From positions 1-64,000 of the forward strand of contig JAIXMP010000072.1 in NCBI GenBank assembly GCA_025677815.1: 64,000 bases of DNA. Reading direction: 5' to 3'. Below the pieces are notes generated by a model, which was not told the DNA's origin, did not search any database, and was given only the letters and a program-made list of their open reading frames with translations. The DNA is from Phascolomyces articulosus (Eukaryota > Mucoromycota > Mucoromycetes > Mucorales > Lichtheimiaceae). Every line of letters begins with the position of its first letter. Within the stretch, counting starts at the first letter, position 1. A program made the position numbers and the translations under genes. Of the stretch, positions 12,240 through 22,632 are shown in pieces.

Positions 12240-14007
12240 ATGGTTCGCATTATTCCTACTTATCAAACTAATATTCCTGTTCATCCAAAGACGACAAATC
12301 ATGATAATATGCGTTTGGTTGTAGAGCGGCACGAGTTTCGACCACCTTCAGAAGCTGTGGATACAAGGATGGCAATTTTATGGACTCATGGCTCTGGATT
12401 TCACAAGGAGTTTTTACATCCTCTGATGCAACGATTAATCGAGCGACTACGTTCTAATCCTAAATATAATAATATCCACATTGATTTTATTACGTTTGAT
12501 ACTCGAACGCATGGTGATTCTGCTCTATTAAATCAATCTTGGATAAATGAATATACACGTAAATATGCACCAAACTTAATATTTTAATAACTATAAACAA
12601 TGATGGTTCAAAATATATAACTAACTAAGATCTTTTGATTCATAAATATTCTACTCTTATATTTACAACATATATCATAGCTTCATGGTTCGATTTTGCA
12701 ATGGATATACTTCAAGTGGTTTATCAAATGAAACTGAAACAGAGTTACGATAAACTGATTGGCGTTTCACATAGCTCTGGTGCATGCATAATGTAATAAG
12801 TATAGGAAGCAAATAAAAGGGGTTTTTACTTCAGGAATATTAGAGAGTTGATCAAAATGGTGTAGTGTAGAAAACATCAAATATTGATTTGCCTATGATG
12901 TACTTTGTAGGTTAATCTCACAATTTCTTGAACCCAAAACATTTGACGGTATTTGTTTAACGGAACCAGTTATACGAACTAGTGTCACTGTTGGCCATTC
13001 GGATGTTCAGAATTCTCCTTTAGTAGCCAGTGTATTACGCCGACAGGATACCTTTTCAAATAGGTAATAAAAACAACACATGCGTATCCATTCTGCTCTT
13101 TGTTTAAAATCTTTCTATTAAATAATATTATTTTTTGAAATTGTGTAATAGGGATGTATGCAAAAAGACGTTATTAAAGAGTACAGTGTGGAGTAAACTT
13201 CATCCTGAAGTTTTGGAGAATTATGTAGTACGTAGTAAAATAATTATTCAGTACTTATAAATACCTGTATGATACAGTTATATGGAATTAATGATTTGCA
13301 TCCCATCTCAGGAAGTATAAGATACTGATAAATGGTTTAATTTTTTAAAAGAATTATGGATTGTACGATACGGATGATGGTACTATTAAGCTTAAATGTC
13401 CAAAAGAACAAGAAAGCGTACGTAGAAATAGCAAATTTTGTTATTGATGATATCTGAACATGTGTTCTAATGTTATACTGCGGTTTTTTTTTATTAGTTA
13501 CTAAACACATGTAATACCTATGGTGCTTATACAGGTTGCATATCGTTAAAGCTCATTTCTGTTCCAGTTCATATCGTGTTTTGTAGTGCTCCAATGATGT
13601 GAGTATTATAAAACAAACACTGACCGACCTATTATTTAATAAAAGGATAAAATTTTGTAGTATATCATTATTAGCGGCTTTATTGACATCTAACATGCAT
13701 TTTATTATGGACAAATAATTCTAAAGGAAAATAACTGGAAGATCAAACCCAGAGGATATTGCTCCTTTATCGTCAATGATTACAGTGCGCACTATCAATG
13801 GTTGGCATAATTTACCAGGTGAAAAGACAGATTTACTAGGTAGTCTATTATATAGATAAATTTCCCTGACCTTAATCAACTTCCTCTACCATTAATTTAA
13901 CGATTTTTTTATAAAAAAAATATGTAGTACCCGAAATCGAAGCTCTAGTTGATACCGTGCGGCTGAACCAAAACAGAACGATAGTTTACAAAGAGTCTCG
14001 ACTCTGA
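12240..14007 (+). CDS. Alpha/beta-hydrolase fold protein
   Basis: Predicted serine hydrolase of unknown substrate. Eight exons (12240-12558, 12681-12792, 12911-13063, 13152-13224, 13352-13417, 13498-13598, 13727-13839, 13928-14007) sum to 1017 nt, 338 aa. AILWTHGSGFHKE provides the HG oxyanion region near residue 50. THGDS lies after the next strand. GVSHSSGA is the nucleophile elbow with Ser in the middle position. VPVHIVFCSAP is the strand that usually precedes the catalytic acid. NGWHNLP near the C-terminus carries the catalytic His. The organisation is like fungal peroxisomal/toxin-biosynthesis type hydrolases (LPX1-like). The C-terminus ends SRL, which is a good match to a type 1 peroxisomal targeting signal. 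Placed between a P450 and an adenylating enzyme, it could process an acyl intermediate; that is inference. Convergent with the next gene. Confidence 0.85.
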
Positions 14008-14622
14008 TCATAATGACATTACATTTATAATGCATAATTGTTTTTATTAAAATAAATCTACCAAACTCTTTCTTATGTAAATGTCCTATATCATATATAT
14101 ATATACCTATATAATAGAATATGTAGAGGGGTCTGAAGCATTTGCAAAAACCACATCCTGAAGTGGTAGATAAAAAGCAGCTAGAATATTTTACATGCTA
14201 TATAATGAAATAAATGTCTACAATTTATCCAAACTTCCGACGTTATATGCCTCCCCTTTGACAGAATAAAGTGAGGATCATCTTAATATATATATTATGC
14301 ATCTTTATTTTGCAGAATTGGCACCCCCAATGTTCAATTTTCAGCTTTTGGAACATCTCTGCTATTTTAAGCCTACAAAATACAACCATGTTGCTTCGAA
14401 CATTCTTTAAAGCGACTCAAGAATAATAAAAGCTAAATTCATGGCTAGTGTCTCAAAAAAAAATAACATAAAATATTCCTGATTTTATTTATAATATAAC
14501 ACGTTGTATAATTATATAAGGAGGGCATACATTATCTTGAACTAATAAGATAAAAAAGAAAGAATAAGAATAATATGCCATGCTCAAGTACATTCCATAG
14601 AAAAACAATATTTATCCTCTCA
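14008..14622. other. Convergent intergenic region
   Basis: This is 0.6 kb between the 3' ends of the hydrolase (+) and the adenylating enzyme (-). It is AT-rich and serves as the 3' flank for both. No gene or repeat was recognised. Confidence 0.45.
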
Positions 14623-16788
14623 TCAGTTAAATACTGAAAACATTTGCTTCAAAGTTTTTTTGATTGAGGACTCTGAAAAAGTTGGTGCTACTTCTTTGTT
14701 CACTGTGCCATACAATTGGTTGATCTCCTGCGCAAAATCAGAATTCACTCCTCTGCGGAAAACTGCTCCTTTATCTGTTAATGGTAACTTCTTGTCGAGA
14801 GGAAGTATATACACCATGCTTGGTACATTGATAGCACTATGAATTGGTACTCGTTTATTTGCGCTTCGTACTGCTTCACATACTGTATAGGAATATAAAT
14901 AAATAAATAAAATTAGTATTATATTTTCATGTACCACTGCTGTTGTATGCGAGTATTAATATATTTACTACAAATATCAAAGTAGTATCTTTTGATATCA
15001 TCTCTGTAGGAGAGTATTTTACTGCTTTGTTTTGAGCAAGGCCAGTCAATACAGCAGCACATTTTTTGTTTTCGCCAACAATGATACAATTATGAATTAT
15101 ATCCTCGTTACTGATTTTCAGTTCCATAAGTGTAGGATATACTCTCTTGCCATTTTGTCTAATGCAATAAAAATGTGAGTCTATAGTCCTCACATATAAT
15201 ACATAAACATTGAATATATATAGACACTATTTCCATTTTTTTAAAAAAAATATTTACAATGTAAATGTGTCAGTGATACGTCCAATAAGAGTCCAGGTCC
15301 TACATTCTTCAACCTTATTGGTGTTCAAGTTGATATCTGTAAATAAATCTCCTGTCTCATAATCTCCATTTGGACGATTTCCGACTCCCGTCGCAAGGCC
15401 AGGGTAGTTACTTCGAACAACAAGATGATAGATACCTTGATCAAATGGTTCAAAAAACAGATATGGTAATGGAACATCAGAAAATCGATAACGGCCATCA
15501 TTCCCAGGTTTATTTTCAAAAGGTGAACACAAAGAGCCGAATTCTGTTTTTGAGCAGGTATGCTTATGCGTTAGTCTCCATATCCTATCATTAACGAGTT
15601 GGGATAGCATCAGATAGATCATTAGAAAAGAGAAGAAGTAGATCTTACCAGAGGCAACATATGCAATTGACATTTGCAATCCTCTTGAGATCAGAAACTT
15701 GGCTGTACATTGACGTACTAGTCCACCACCCGTTATACACATTTTTACACCTTGAATAGTATTACTTATATCATCAGAAGAACAATCTTGTAGATATTCT
15801 GAAACTTTTTCCAATAAATTTGGAGGCAATAATACCCAGGTTGGTTTATACATTTTTCCAACCTCGAAAAAATTTTGCATTGTGAGAGGGGGGTCATGAT
15901 GAAAGAGAATTGCACTTGCGCCAAGTAGCATACTCCACAGGAAAAAATCTATGAATCATTTTCATTGAGAACCATGTAACAAAATATATAATATGATATA
16001 TAGAGGAATGTTTCAACAATAAAATGCACATGTTACATACAAAAAGTGCTTATACGCTCCATGGGTGTTGCTACTAGCCAAATATCTTCTGGTTTCATAA
16101 ATAAGGGACCATCATTGAGCTGGTCTTCATGTCTCAATACTATATCAATTAAAGCGTACAAGAAAGCTCGATTACTGTAGCGAATTGCTTTTGGAATACC
16201 AGTCGAACTACCACCTGTAACAAAGATAATCGCAATACTGTTGAGGTCTGGGGGAATAACCCCTGTAATAGTATCATTTTTTGAAGCCGTTGTCACTGTA
16301 ACAAGATGATCGATATCATACTCTGGCCATAATGTAACTGGGATACTTTTACTATCCACTGAAAGAGTAGGGGCAGATTGCAGATTTGTCTTGAAATATG
16401 ATTCTGAGGCAATGATGTAACCAGGATCACTTTGTTTAAGAAGGTGAGTAATAGCCATTTCACTGCACCAGACAGATATGGGAAAATATATGAGACCAAG
16501 CTTCCACATAGTAAAGACCATAAACAGTGATTGAATAGAAGATTCGTGTCCAAGTGAAGCAACACATTGTTTGTTAGCATTCACCACTGGTAGCAGCACC
16601 GGAGCCCATTCATTTGCAAGGTATGTTGTTATCTTGTCAAATTCGTTATATGTTAATGTTTTATACTCGCGTAAATTTGATTGTTGATAGTGGACAAATG
16701 GTCGATCTTTGTTTTCTGCTGCAATTATTTGAAATGCTTGAATAATAGAAGTATAGTCAGTGTAAGATTTTGGGATCTTTTGAACCAT
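14623..16788 (-). CDS. Stand-alone AMP-forming adenylating enzyme (acyl-CoA synthetase/NRPS-like A domain)
   Basis: ANL-superfamily enzyme that activates a carboxylate with ATP to an acyl-adenylate. Five exons on the minus strand (16788-16041, 15948-15649, 15543-15258, 15188-14935, 14882-14623) sum to 1848 nt, 615 aa. The phosphate-binding loop (A3) is FVTGGSSTGIPK. The A5 motif appears across a splice junction as YVAS|EFGS. The A7 motif is YETGDLF. The A8 hinge is GRITDTFT, less acidic than the usual GRxDD. The A10 region is LPLTDKGAVFRR, with the Lys expected to contact the adenylate. Nothing like a carrier (T) domain or reductase follows, so the product must leave as CoA ester, free adenylate or be passed in trans. 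The altered A3 (extra Gly-Ser) and A8 make substrate prediction unsafe. Neighbouring hydrolase and P450 suggest a shared pathway. Confidence 0.86.
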
Positions 16789-17466
16789 TGTGCTAGGTGT
16801 AGTAATGTAGAAAAATATTTATTATAATAAAAGAACGGGAAAAGGATAATCAGCAGTCTGTACAGTAGCATCTGGATGCTTTTATTTCTCAATTCAATAT
16901 ATTTTTACCCAAATAAACATGCAGACCGCTAGTACTGAAATTGGTGCTAACGACATCTGTCATTTGCTTCTGATGCTCAGTTGAGTCCCTTATACAAACG
17001 TTTATTATAAGTATGTCATCAAATCACAGAAAGTTATATATACATACTATACTAAAGCGACAATGCATTTATTTATAATGTTAACGGTCACAGGATGCTT
17101 TGAATGATTTTAACCTCACCAGCAATAAAGATGGTTTACACCACTTTAAATTTTTTATAGAACGCAAATGTTATTTTTTATTAGTAATCTTATTTATGCA
17201 TTTTAGTTTACTATTGATTATACATATCGCTGTCCTTGCTCAGTGTAGCCATGCTGCTCGGTACTTGTACATTGAAATTCTTTTTTTTTTTTCATACGTA
17301 ATAATGTTAATTTGCTTCTCGTAACAATGCTTTAATTATGTAACGGTAGTCGTAAGATGAGAATTAGAAGTACATTAGACATTGATGATGAGTAAAAAAA
17401 ACCATATCTATATCTGATAAAATAATAAGAACCGTCTTGGAATTATCCATTTTTTTTTAATATGTG
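16789..17466. other. Promoter-side flank of adenylating enzyme
   Basis: AT-rich 0.7 kb between the enzyme start and the left TIR of element copy B. A small ORF near 17100-17324 has no recognisable family and is probably chance. Confidence 0.4.
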
Positions 17467-19367
17467 TATGGTGAAAATCATTTTAAATAGACATGTTGCA
17501 TCCAAAAATATCCTAAATAAGGTTTAATAGCTCTCTCATGAAGTGACAGTCTGGCAGAAGTGTGGTTTAATTTGTATATTTCTGACTAAAATCCTCCAGT
17601 GTTAACTTTTTATTTTACTTCTTTCTTAAGTTTTCTATTCTTGCTATTTAATTGCTTTGAATTATCATTGATCAATAATACTTTTAATATTTAAAAAAAA
17701 ATTATAGATAAATGCGAAACAAAACTAGAAAAAGGATGAAACACTTGAAAAATTACTATGCATGTGCATGTATGTATAGTATGCAGCCTTTGAATAATAT
17801 CAATAAATAAGTACACAGAGGTCCCCAGTTAATTTCAAGCTAGGTATTTACCCCCAAAAGTAGAAAATAACGAGGGTAGATAGTTACATTGCTATTATAT
17901 TGAAGCGATGGCTCTTGTATCCCAATATATTTACGAAGTTGGCTTAGATATTCTCATCGAATTATTAACAAAATATATTTTGGGAAGGATTAGTATCGGA
18001 TCACTTGGTTATATATAAGTCCCTTTTTAGGTTTCCCTTCATTGCTGTGTCCATAGGACAAGAGTACGCCGAATAAGTGTATCCAAAATAAAATGAGGAA
18101 GAAAAGAATAACGCCATTCCTTTTTATGGAATGGGGTAAATCAGAACAGAATACCAAATAAGGGTATAGTGTTCAACCCTCTTAGCAGAAGGCATATATA
18201 AACATTTATAAAATTTATAAAAAACGACACTGTATGAATAAACTGCGTTTTACGAGCATCTTTATTGATGGACAAAATTTATATATTTACAATTCAATGC
18301 TTTTTACACAAGAAAGTGAATTAATCGAAAAATGAAAATTTTCCATATGGTACTTAGTAGGTATTACATGAAAAAACATGAATTTAGAGAGGGGTTTTGT
18401 ATCAAAGAGATCAAATAAATAAAAGAAATAATCAAGAGAAGAGATATGTCAACGAGACCCAAAATAACTCAGTGAAGTTTTATTATGATTCAAAAATAAT
18501 CTCTCTATTTATACTAAATTGCTCATCATGGATGGACTGCCACTACGTGTGTATTACGGTATCATATTTCTTAAGGACCACATCATTTAAATTACGTATG
18601 CTATAAGACTGTGTGAATAACGGAAGTTATAGAACGTGTGAACGATGATGGTGGGAATCAAGAAGTGAATTACGCATTTGCATAATGAACGATATGCCTG
18701 GGAGAAAAGCATAATCCGTGTCACTTTAGCTGTGCTTCAAATATAATCACCACACAAGTGAGGCTAAGGGTGAATAGCGTTTTCTATTATGGATAATAAT
18801 AATAATTAAGCCATTGTATGTTGGATACAACAAGGAGTAAAATATAACGAGGGAGAAATTAATGTGGGAGATTTGTATGTTTATTCCATTTCTACCCTTA
18901 TCAATAACTTTTCTTATCCAACTACTTTTTATTTAATAGCAGCAATAATACATGCTAGTTTAAATCATTTACTATATACTATAGTGAACGTTCTATAGTA
19001 GCAAGGCTATGAAATTTCCGTTATATTATTCAAGAATAAATAATGAGGGTTTAAAGAACTAAAAGAAGAATTAAAAGGATAAAAAGCGACCGAAATAAAT
19101 AGCGTATAGCTTGAGATTAAATGATAATAAATCGAAATGTGTTGCGTCGGATGGGCTCTCTCTACTTAAATCCTTTTTTTTTTTAAAAAAAAAAAATCTC
19201 TTTGTAATCATTATCTATTCTATCAAGAATCCATTCCAGGATTTATATTTTCTGTATTATATTATAATATTCCTGGAACATATTTTAAATGCCTTAGAAA
19301 CCCAAAGAGTAGTTCAATTTTGAAAAACGGCAAGAAAAAATGTCTGTTTAAAATGATTTGCACCATA
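17467..19367 (+). mobile_element. TIR element copy B, about 1.9 kb, both ends present
   Basis: The left end (17467-17494) starts tatggtgaaaatcattttaa. The right end (19340-19367) finishes aaaatgatttgcaccata. They are inverted repeats matching at 26 of 28 positions. The interior is AT-rich with no intact ORF and shares about 1.1 kb with copy A in the opposite orientation. Compared with copy A it carries an insertion at about 18397-18832 and extra sequence around 18990-19160. A palindromic T/A tract (19167-19197) is also present in copy A near 5651. Probably a non-autonomous DNA transposon; superfamily and target duplication are unclear. Confidence 0.7.
18397..18832. repeat. Insertion nested in element copy B, possibly a solo LTR
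   Basis: This about 435-bp block is absent from copy A, whose sequence is continuous across the same point. It begins ttgtatcaaag and ends ggatacaaca, so it has 7-mer inverted ends and the TG..CA form of an LTR. It contains tctctctatttatactaa, a motif that recurs near 19821. I could not find a clean target duplication, so the class is uncertain. Confidence 0.35.
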
Positions 19368-21303
19368 TATAGACGGTTTTACATTCAATTGATTGTCTAC
19401 ATATATATGCATGAGGTTTTTTATGCGATTTAGTCCTTCTTTTTTTTTTCAATTGAACAATAATATTAGAGCGTTCTATTTGCGGTAAAGAACCTTCTGT
19501 AAAGAGTAAATGAAGTGATAATGATATCAATTAAAGTTGTATAAAATGATCAGTTTATGGATCAAATAATAAAATAAATAAAGATAGGCTGTGTGGGAGT
19601 TCTCATTTTCAGGAAGTATACGTCTGAAACCATAGGAGAAATAGTCTTATTATGATGAAAGAATAGTGAATGTTATATTCTCTCACTTAATCAGAAGACA
19701 AAAAGTTTAAAGTAAAGGATAAGTTTAAAATATTTTATTGAGAAAATAAAGTAGAGAACTGAAAACTGGGAAGTAAAGAACTGAAGAACTAAAGAACTAA
19801 ACTCGAAACTAATCTTCTATTTATACTATTTGCTTTTGCAATAATTTGCAAAAGCAATTGCAATTGTTACAAAAGCAAATGTAACATGTGAATAAGGTTT
19901 CATCCAATAAGAATGCTTTATGTTACTTTATGATATATTATACTTTAATAATAATAATATTGATACTAATAATGAAATAATAGTACAAATAAGAAAAAGA
20001 AAATGTTAAATATGGAACGGACTAAGGAGAGCTACAATATCCAGGCACGTCCGTTATCTCGGCTTCTCTTGTACATCCTTATTATTATGGTGAAACATTG
20101 TAAAAGTATTTTTGCGTATTAAGATTCCTTTGTTTTTTATTACATTAAGTTTTAAATTATGATTAATTAGAAAACATAGTTTGATAAATAGTTTTTCCGG
20201 AATAAACTTAATCTTCAATACGGTGTAACCCCCCAGAAAGAACCGCAGTTATTACCATTATTACTACGAAACAACTCTATATATAAATACTGTTACTGCG
20301 ACAATATCGGATTATCTTACCTTTTGGTATCTTCCAATTAACAAGAGATACATACAAACCGCAGCAACATATTTATAAATATAATTATCACTTATTCAAC
20401 ACATTATATTATTATTGGATATTCATTTATTACCACAGTATCTCGTAGCAACCGCAGTATCTTCACATGTTGTTACTTAGGATAGAAATATTTAATTATT
20501 GGAAAACATATAAATACCCCACAATTTTGTAACTGAAATAAAATCAATCAATTATACTTCTCTTTATCATATACATAAATTTTAAGAGTATTGATTCACT
20601 CAAGACCGAACTGGCTTGTTTTAATTTTACTGTAGCTTAAAGAAAGCTTAACATTTCAATATAGGACAGACGTAACATTCCTGATCCTTATTCTATTATC
20701 ATTACCAGTCGGAAGTAACATACCTGACTTTGACTATTATCATTGAATTCAAGACATTATATCAAGGATTATATCATATAGTAACATACTACACAAGTTA
20801 CTCTTTTGTAATAACAAGAACTGCTAATCCAAGCTTCACTTGTTATACAATTTTTATACTTCAAACGATAATTCAATTATATATCATATATTATTCGTAT
20901 TATATATTTTACTGTGGCCTAAAGAATCCACGCTAATATAGCTGTATAATCACATATAAACAGATACTTGCTTAAAACATTAGTATTGATATCTGTTGCT
21001 TTAATCGGTGTAATATACGTTAATATTACTAGTGCTCACTAAATATCACGAACTGATATATAAAAACTTTAGTTGCTATAAGAATTGTAATTATAAGAAG
21101 CAAATCTTATTAGTAACATCGTGTTGCTCACCAAAAGCCCTGTTACTCAATATCATTAAATATAACTGATTAACACATTTTGGTGTTTACACTCAATTAT
21201 CATATCATAAATTATTATCTATCTTACAAGCAACACATATTGTGTTCACACTTTCATCACCACTAAATTACCACCAAACCAAATATCAGGGCAACAACGG
21301 TTA
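19368..21303. other. Gene-poor AT-rich DNA
   Basis: This is 1.9 kb with no supportable gene. There is a cluster of short repeats of the word gaactaaag around 19755-19800 and an inverted pair ttgcttttgcaa/ttgcaaaagcaa around 19829-19860. The rest looks like decayed repeat DNA. Confidence 0.45.
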
Positions 21304-21482
21304 TCAAGTATCATCCCATATGGGCTTACCACTAGCGATTCATATTCGACAATAAACACGTTATCAGTAGTATCATCAAAAAAATATCTACACCAACAAT
21401 TGGAGAAGAAGTAACCTTTCCTTTGCTTTTAATGCATCATAATTGAACTCGGCGAAAAAAACCATAACTGTAACTGTAATAG
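21304..21482 (+). repeat. Left TIR of the 21.3-22.6 kb element
   Basis: Pairs with 22450-22632 in inverted orientation. The inner part, ccataactgtaactgtaat, corresponds to the GTTACAG/GGCTAC array of the right TIR. Differences between the arms are mostly small substitutions and a few indels, so the element is not fresh. Confidence 0.65.
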
Positions 21483-21601
21483 ATGAAGGTAAGTTTGCAT
21501 TGTATTGTACACCCCGACATTTTTTTTTTAAAAAAAATGTTTGCTGTATAAGCATTTACAAAAGAATGTACGTAGATTTTTTCATTCCTCAATTCTATTG
21601 A

Positions 21602-22007
21602 CTTGGTACTGATCTACTCAGCAAAGCCGTATTAAAGGACCAGCGTATCATAAATCTTATGACGAAAAGTTGAACGTATGCACCTGATGATATTTACATT
21701 GCTAGACAATGTGATTTTATGGACGGTACAGCTTGCGACGTTCTTTATATGACACGTTCAACAGAATCGACTTTACCGCCTATTGTATTTGATATCCAGA
21801 GAGAAAAGTAGACGACAAGTTTATGTTACGTGCTATTTACTACTCGACTATTGTTGCTCAAGTGCACCATTGACTCACCGATGATTTTTATCTTTTCTAG
21901 TCAGCACAATCCTGACCAAGTTCAATGCACCTTGTAAGTTTCCGTTTGCGAAGGAGGCCAACTGCAATTTCTGGTCACAACGTTGTATCCCCTGCTTTCT
22001 TCTGTAA
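21602..22007 (+). pseudogene. Relic of a repeated-family protein with a PD-(D/E)xK-nuclease-like motif
   Basis: Coding-like sequence continues through several frames. It runs LGTDLLSKAVLK, then after a shift APDDIYIARQCDFMDGTACD, then LPPIVFDIQRE, then a stop at 21809-21811. In the -1 frame it continues VDDKFMLRAIYYSTIVAQV, and finally FPFAKEANCNFW. The arrangement D..(I/V)xFxIQ...V(N/D)xxFMxRxIxYx followed by a Trp-containing block resembles a protein family that is highly repeated in Mucorales genomes and looks related to Rpn/PD-(D/E)xK transposase-type nucleases. That placement is from memory of the family pattern. At least two frameshifts and a stop make this copy non-functional. It sits between the element's TIRs. 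Confidence 0.5.
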
Positions 22008-22448
22008 TACATCAAACAAATGTAATAATAACAAACTACCATGATCAACTATTAAGTTGCATGGATCAGAGAACATATAAACACTTTACTTGTAAAACTA
22101 GAAATAGTTATCATTTTTATTATTATCATAATAAAATCCACATTGATTTCCCTCACAAGTCTTCTGTCTGTCTCTTTTTATCTGTCCCATTAAATCTATC
22201 TCTATTCCTTATCTATACCACAAAGGTCATAAATTGAAAATGAAAAGTAAAATAAATGGAGCCCAAAAACAATCAAAGTAAACTATGGTGGATAACAAGA
22301 GGTTGTTGTGAAGGTAGAGAAGGAAACCAAACAAAATTGCTCAAGGGAATAACATATCAACAAGGTAATGATTGTAAAAAATGATTATATAGTAAACGTA
22401 GAAAAATAATGAAAACAATAATTACAGCTACGCTATGGTTACAGCTAC

Positions 22449-22478
22449 GGCTACGGCTACGGCTACGGCTACGGCTAC
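22449..22478 (+). repeat. Five perfect GGCTAC hexamers inside the right TIR
   Basis: Five tandem ggctac units are followed by degenerate relatives (agttac, ggttat, ggttac, ggtt). The left TIR has only a short counterpart (gtaactgtaat), so the array expanded on one side only. It may be a subterminal binding-site array for a transposase; that is inference. Confidence 0.8.
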
Positions 22479-22632
22479 AGTTACGGTTATGGTTACGGTT
22501 TTTTGCGGAGTTCAATTTTGTTAGCGAGTCTTATTGGTGGTGTATAGATATTTTTTTGATGATGCCTGCTAATAACGTGTTGATCGTCGAATATGAATCG
22601 CTAGTGGTGAGTCCATATGGGGTGGTACTTGA

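Larger units (their letters stand above)
21304..22632 (+). mobile_element. TIR element (about 1.33 kb) enclosing a nuclease-like gene relic
   Basis: Left and right ends are imperfect inverted repeats of about 180 nt. Left core ccactagcgattcatattcg (21337-21356) is the reverse complement of cgaatatgaatcgctagtgg near 22590. Further matching pairs are tcccatatgg/ccatatgggg, catcaaaaaaatatct/agatatttttttgatg, and attgaactc/gagttcaat with a following poly-A and tac repeat. Outer limits tcaagta (21304) and tacttga (22626-22632) are approximate and no target duplication was identified. Between the TIRs lies a frameshifted coding relic (21602-22007), so gene and ends probably moved together. Confidence 0.65.

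Noticed and set aside
19670..20110. Possible LTR (TG start, tctatttatacta motif)
   Set aside because: No matching second LTR, primer-binding site or gag/pol could be found; only the short motif is shared with the 18397 insertion.
22440..22500. Telomere-like or CRISPR-like array
   Set aside because: GGCTAC hexamers without spacers, located inside a TIR. There is no CRISPR spacing and the unit is not a fungal telomere repeat.
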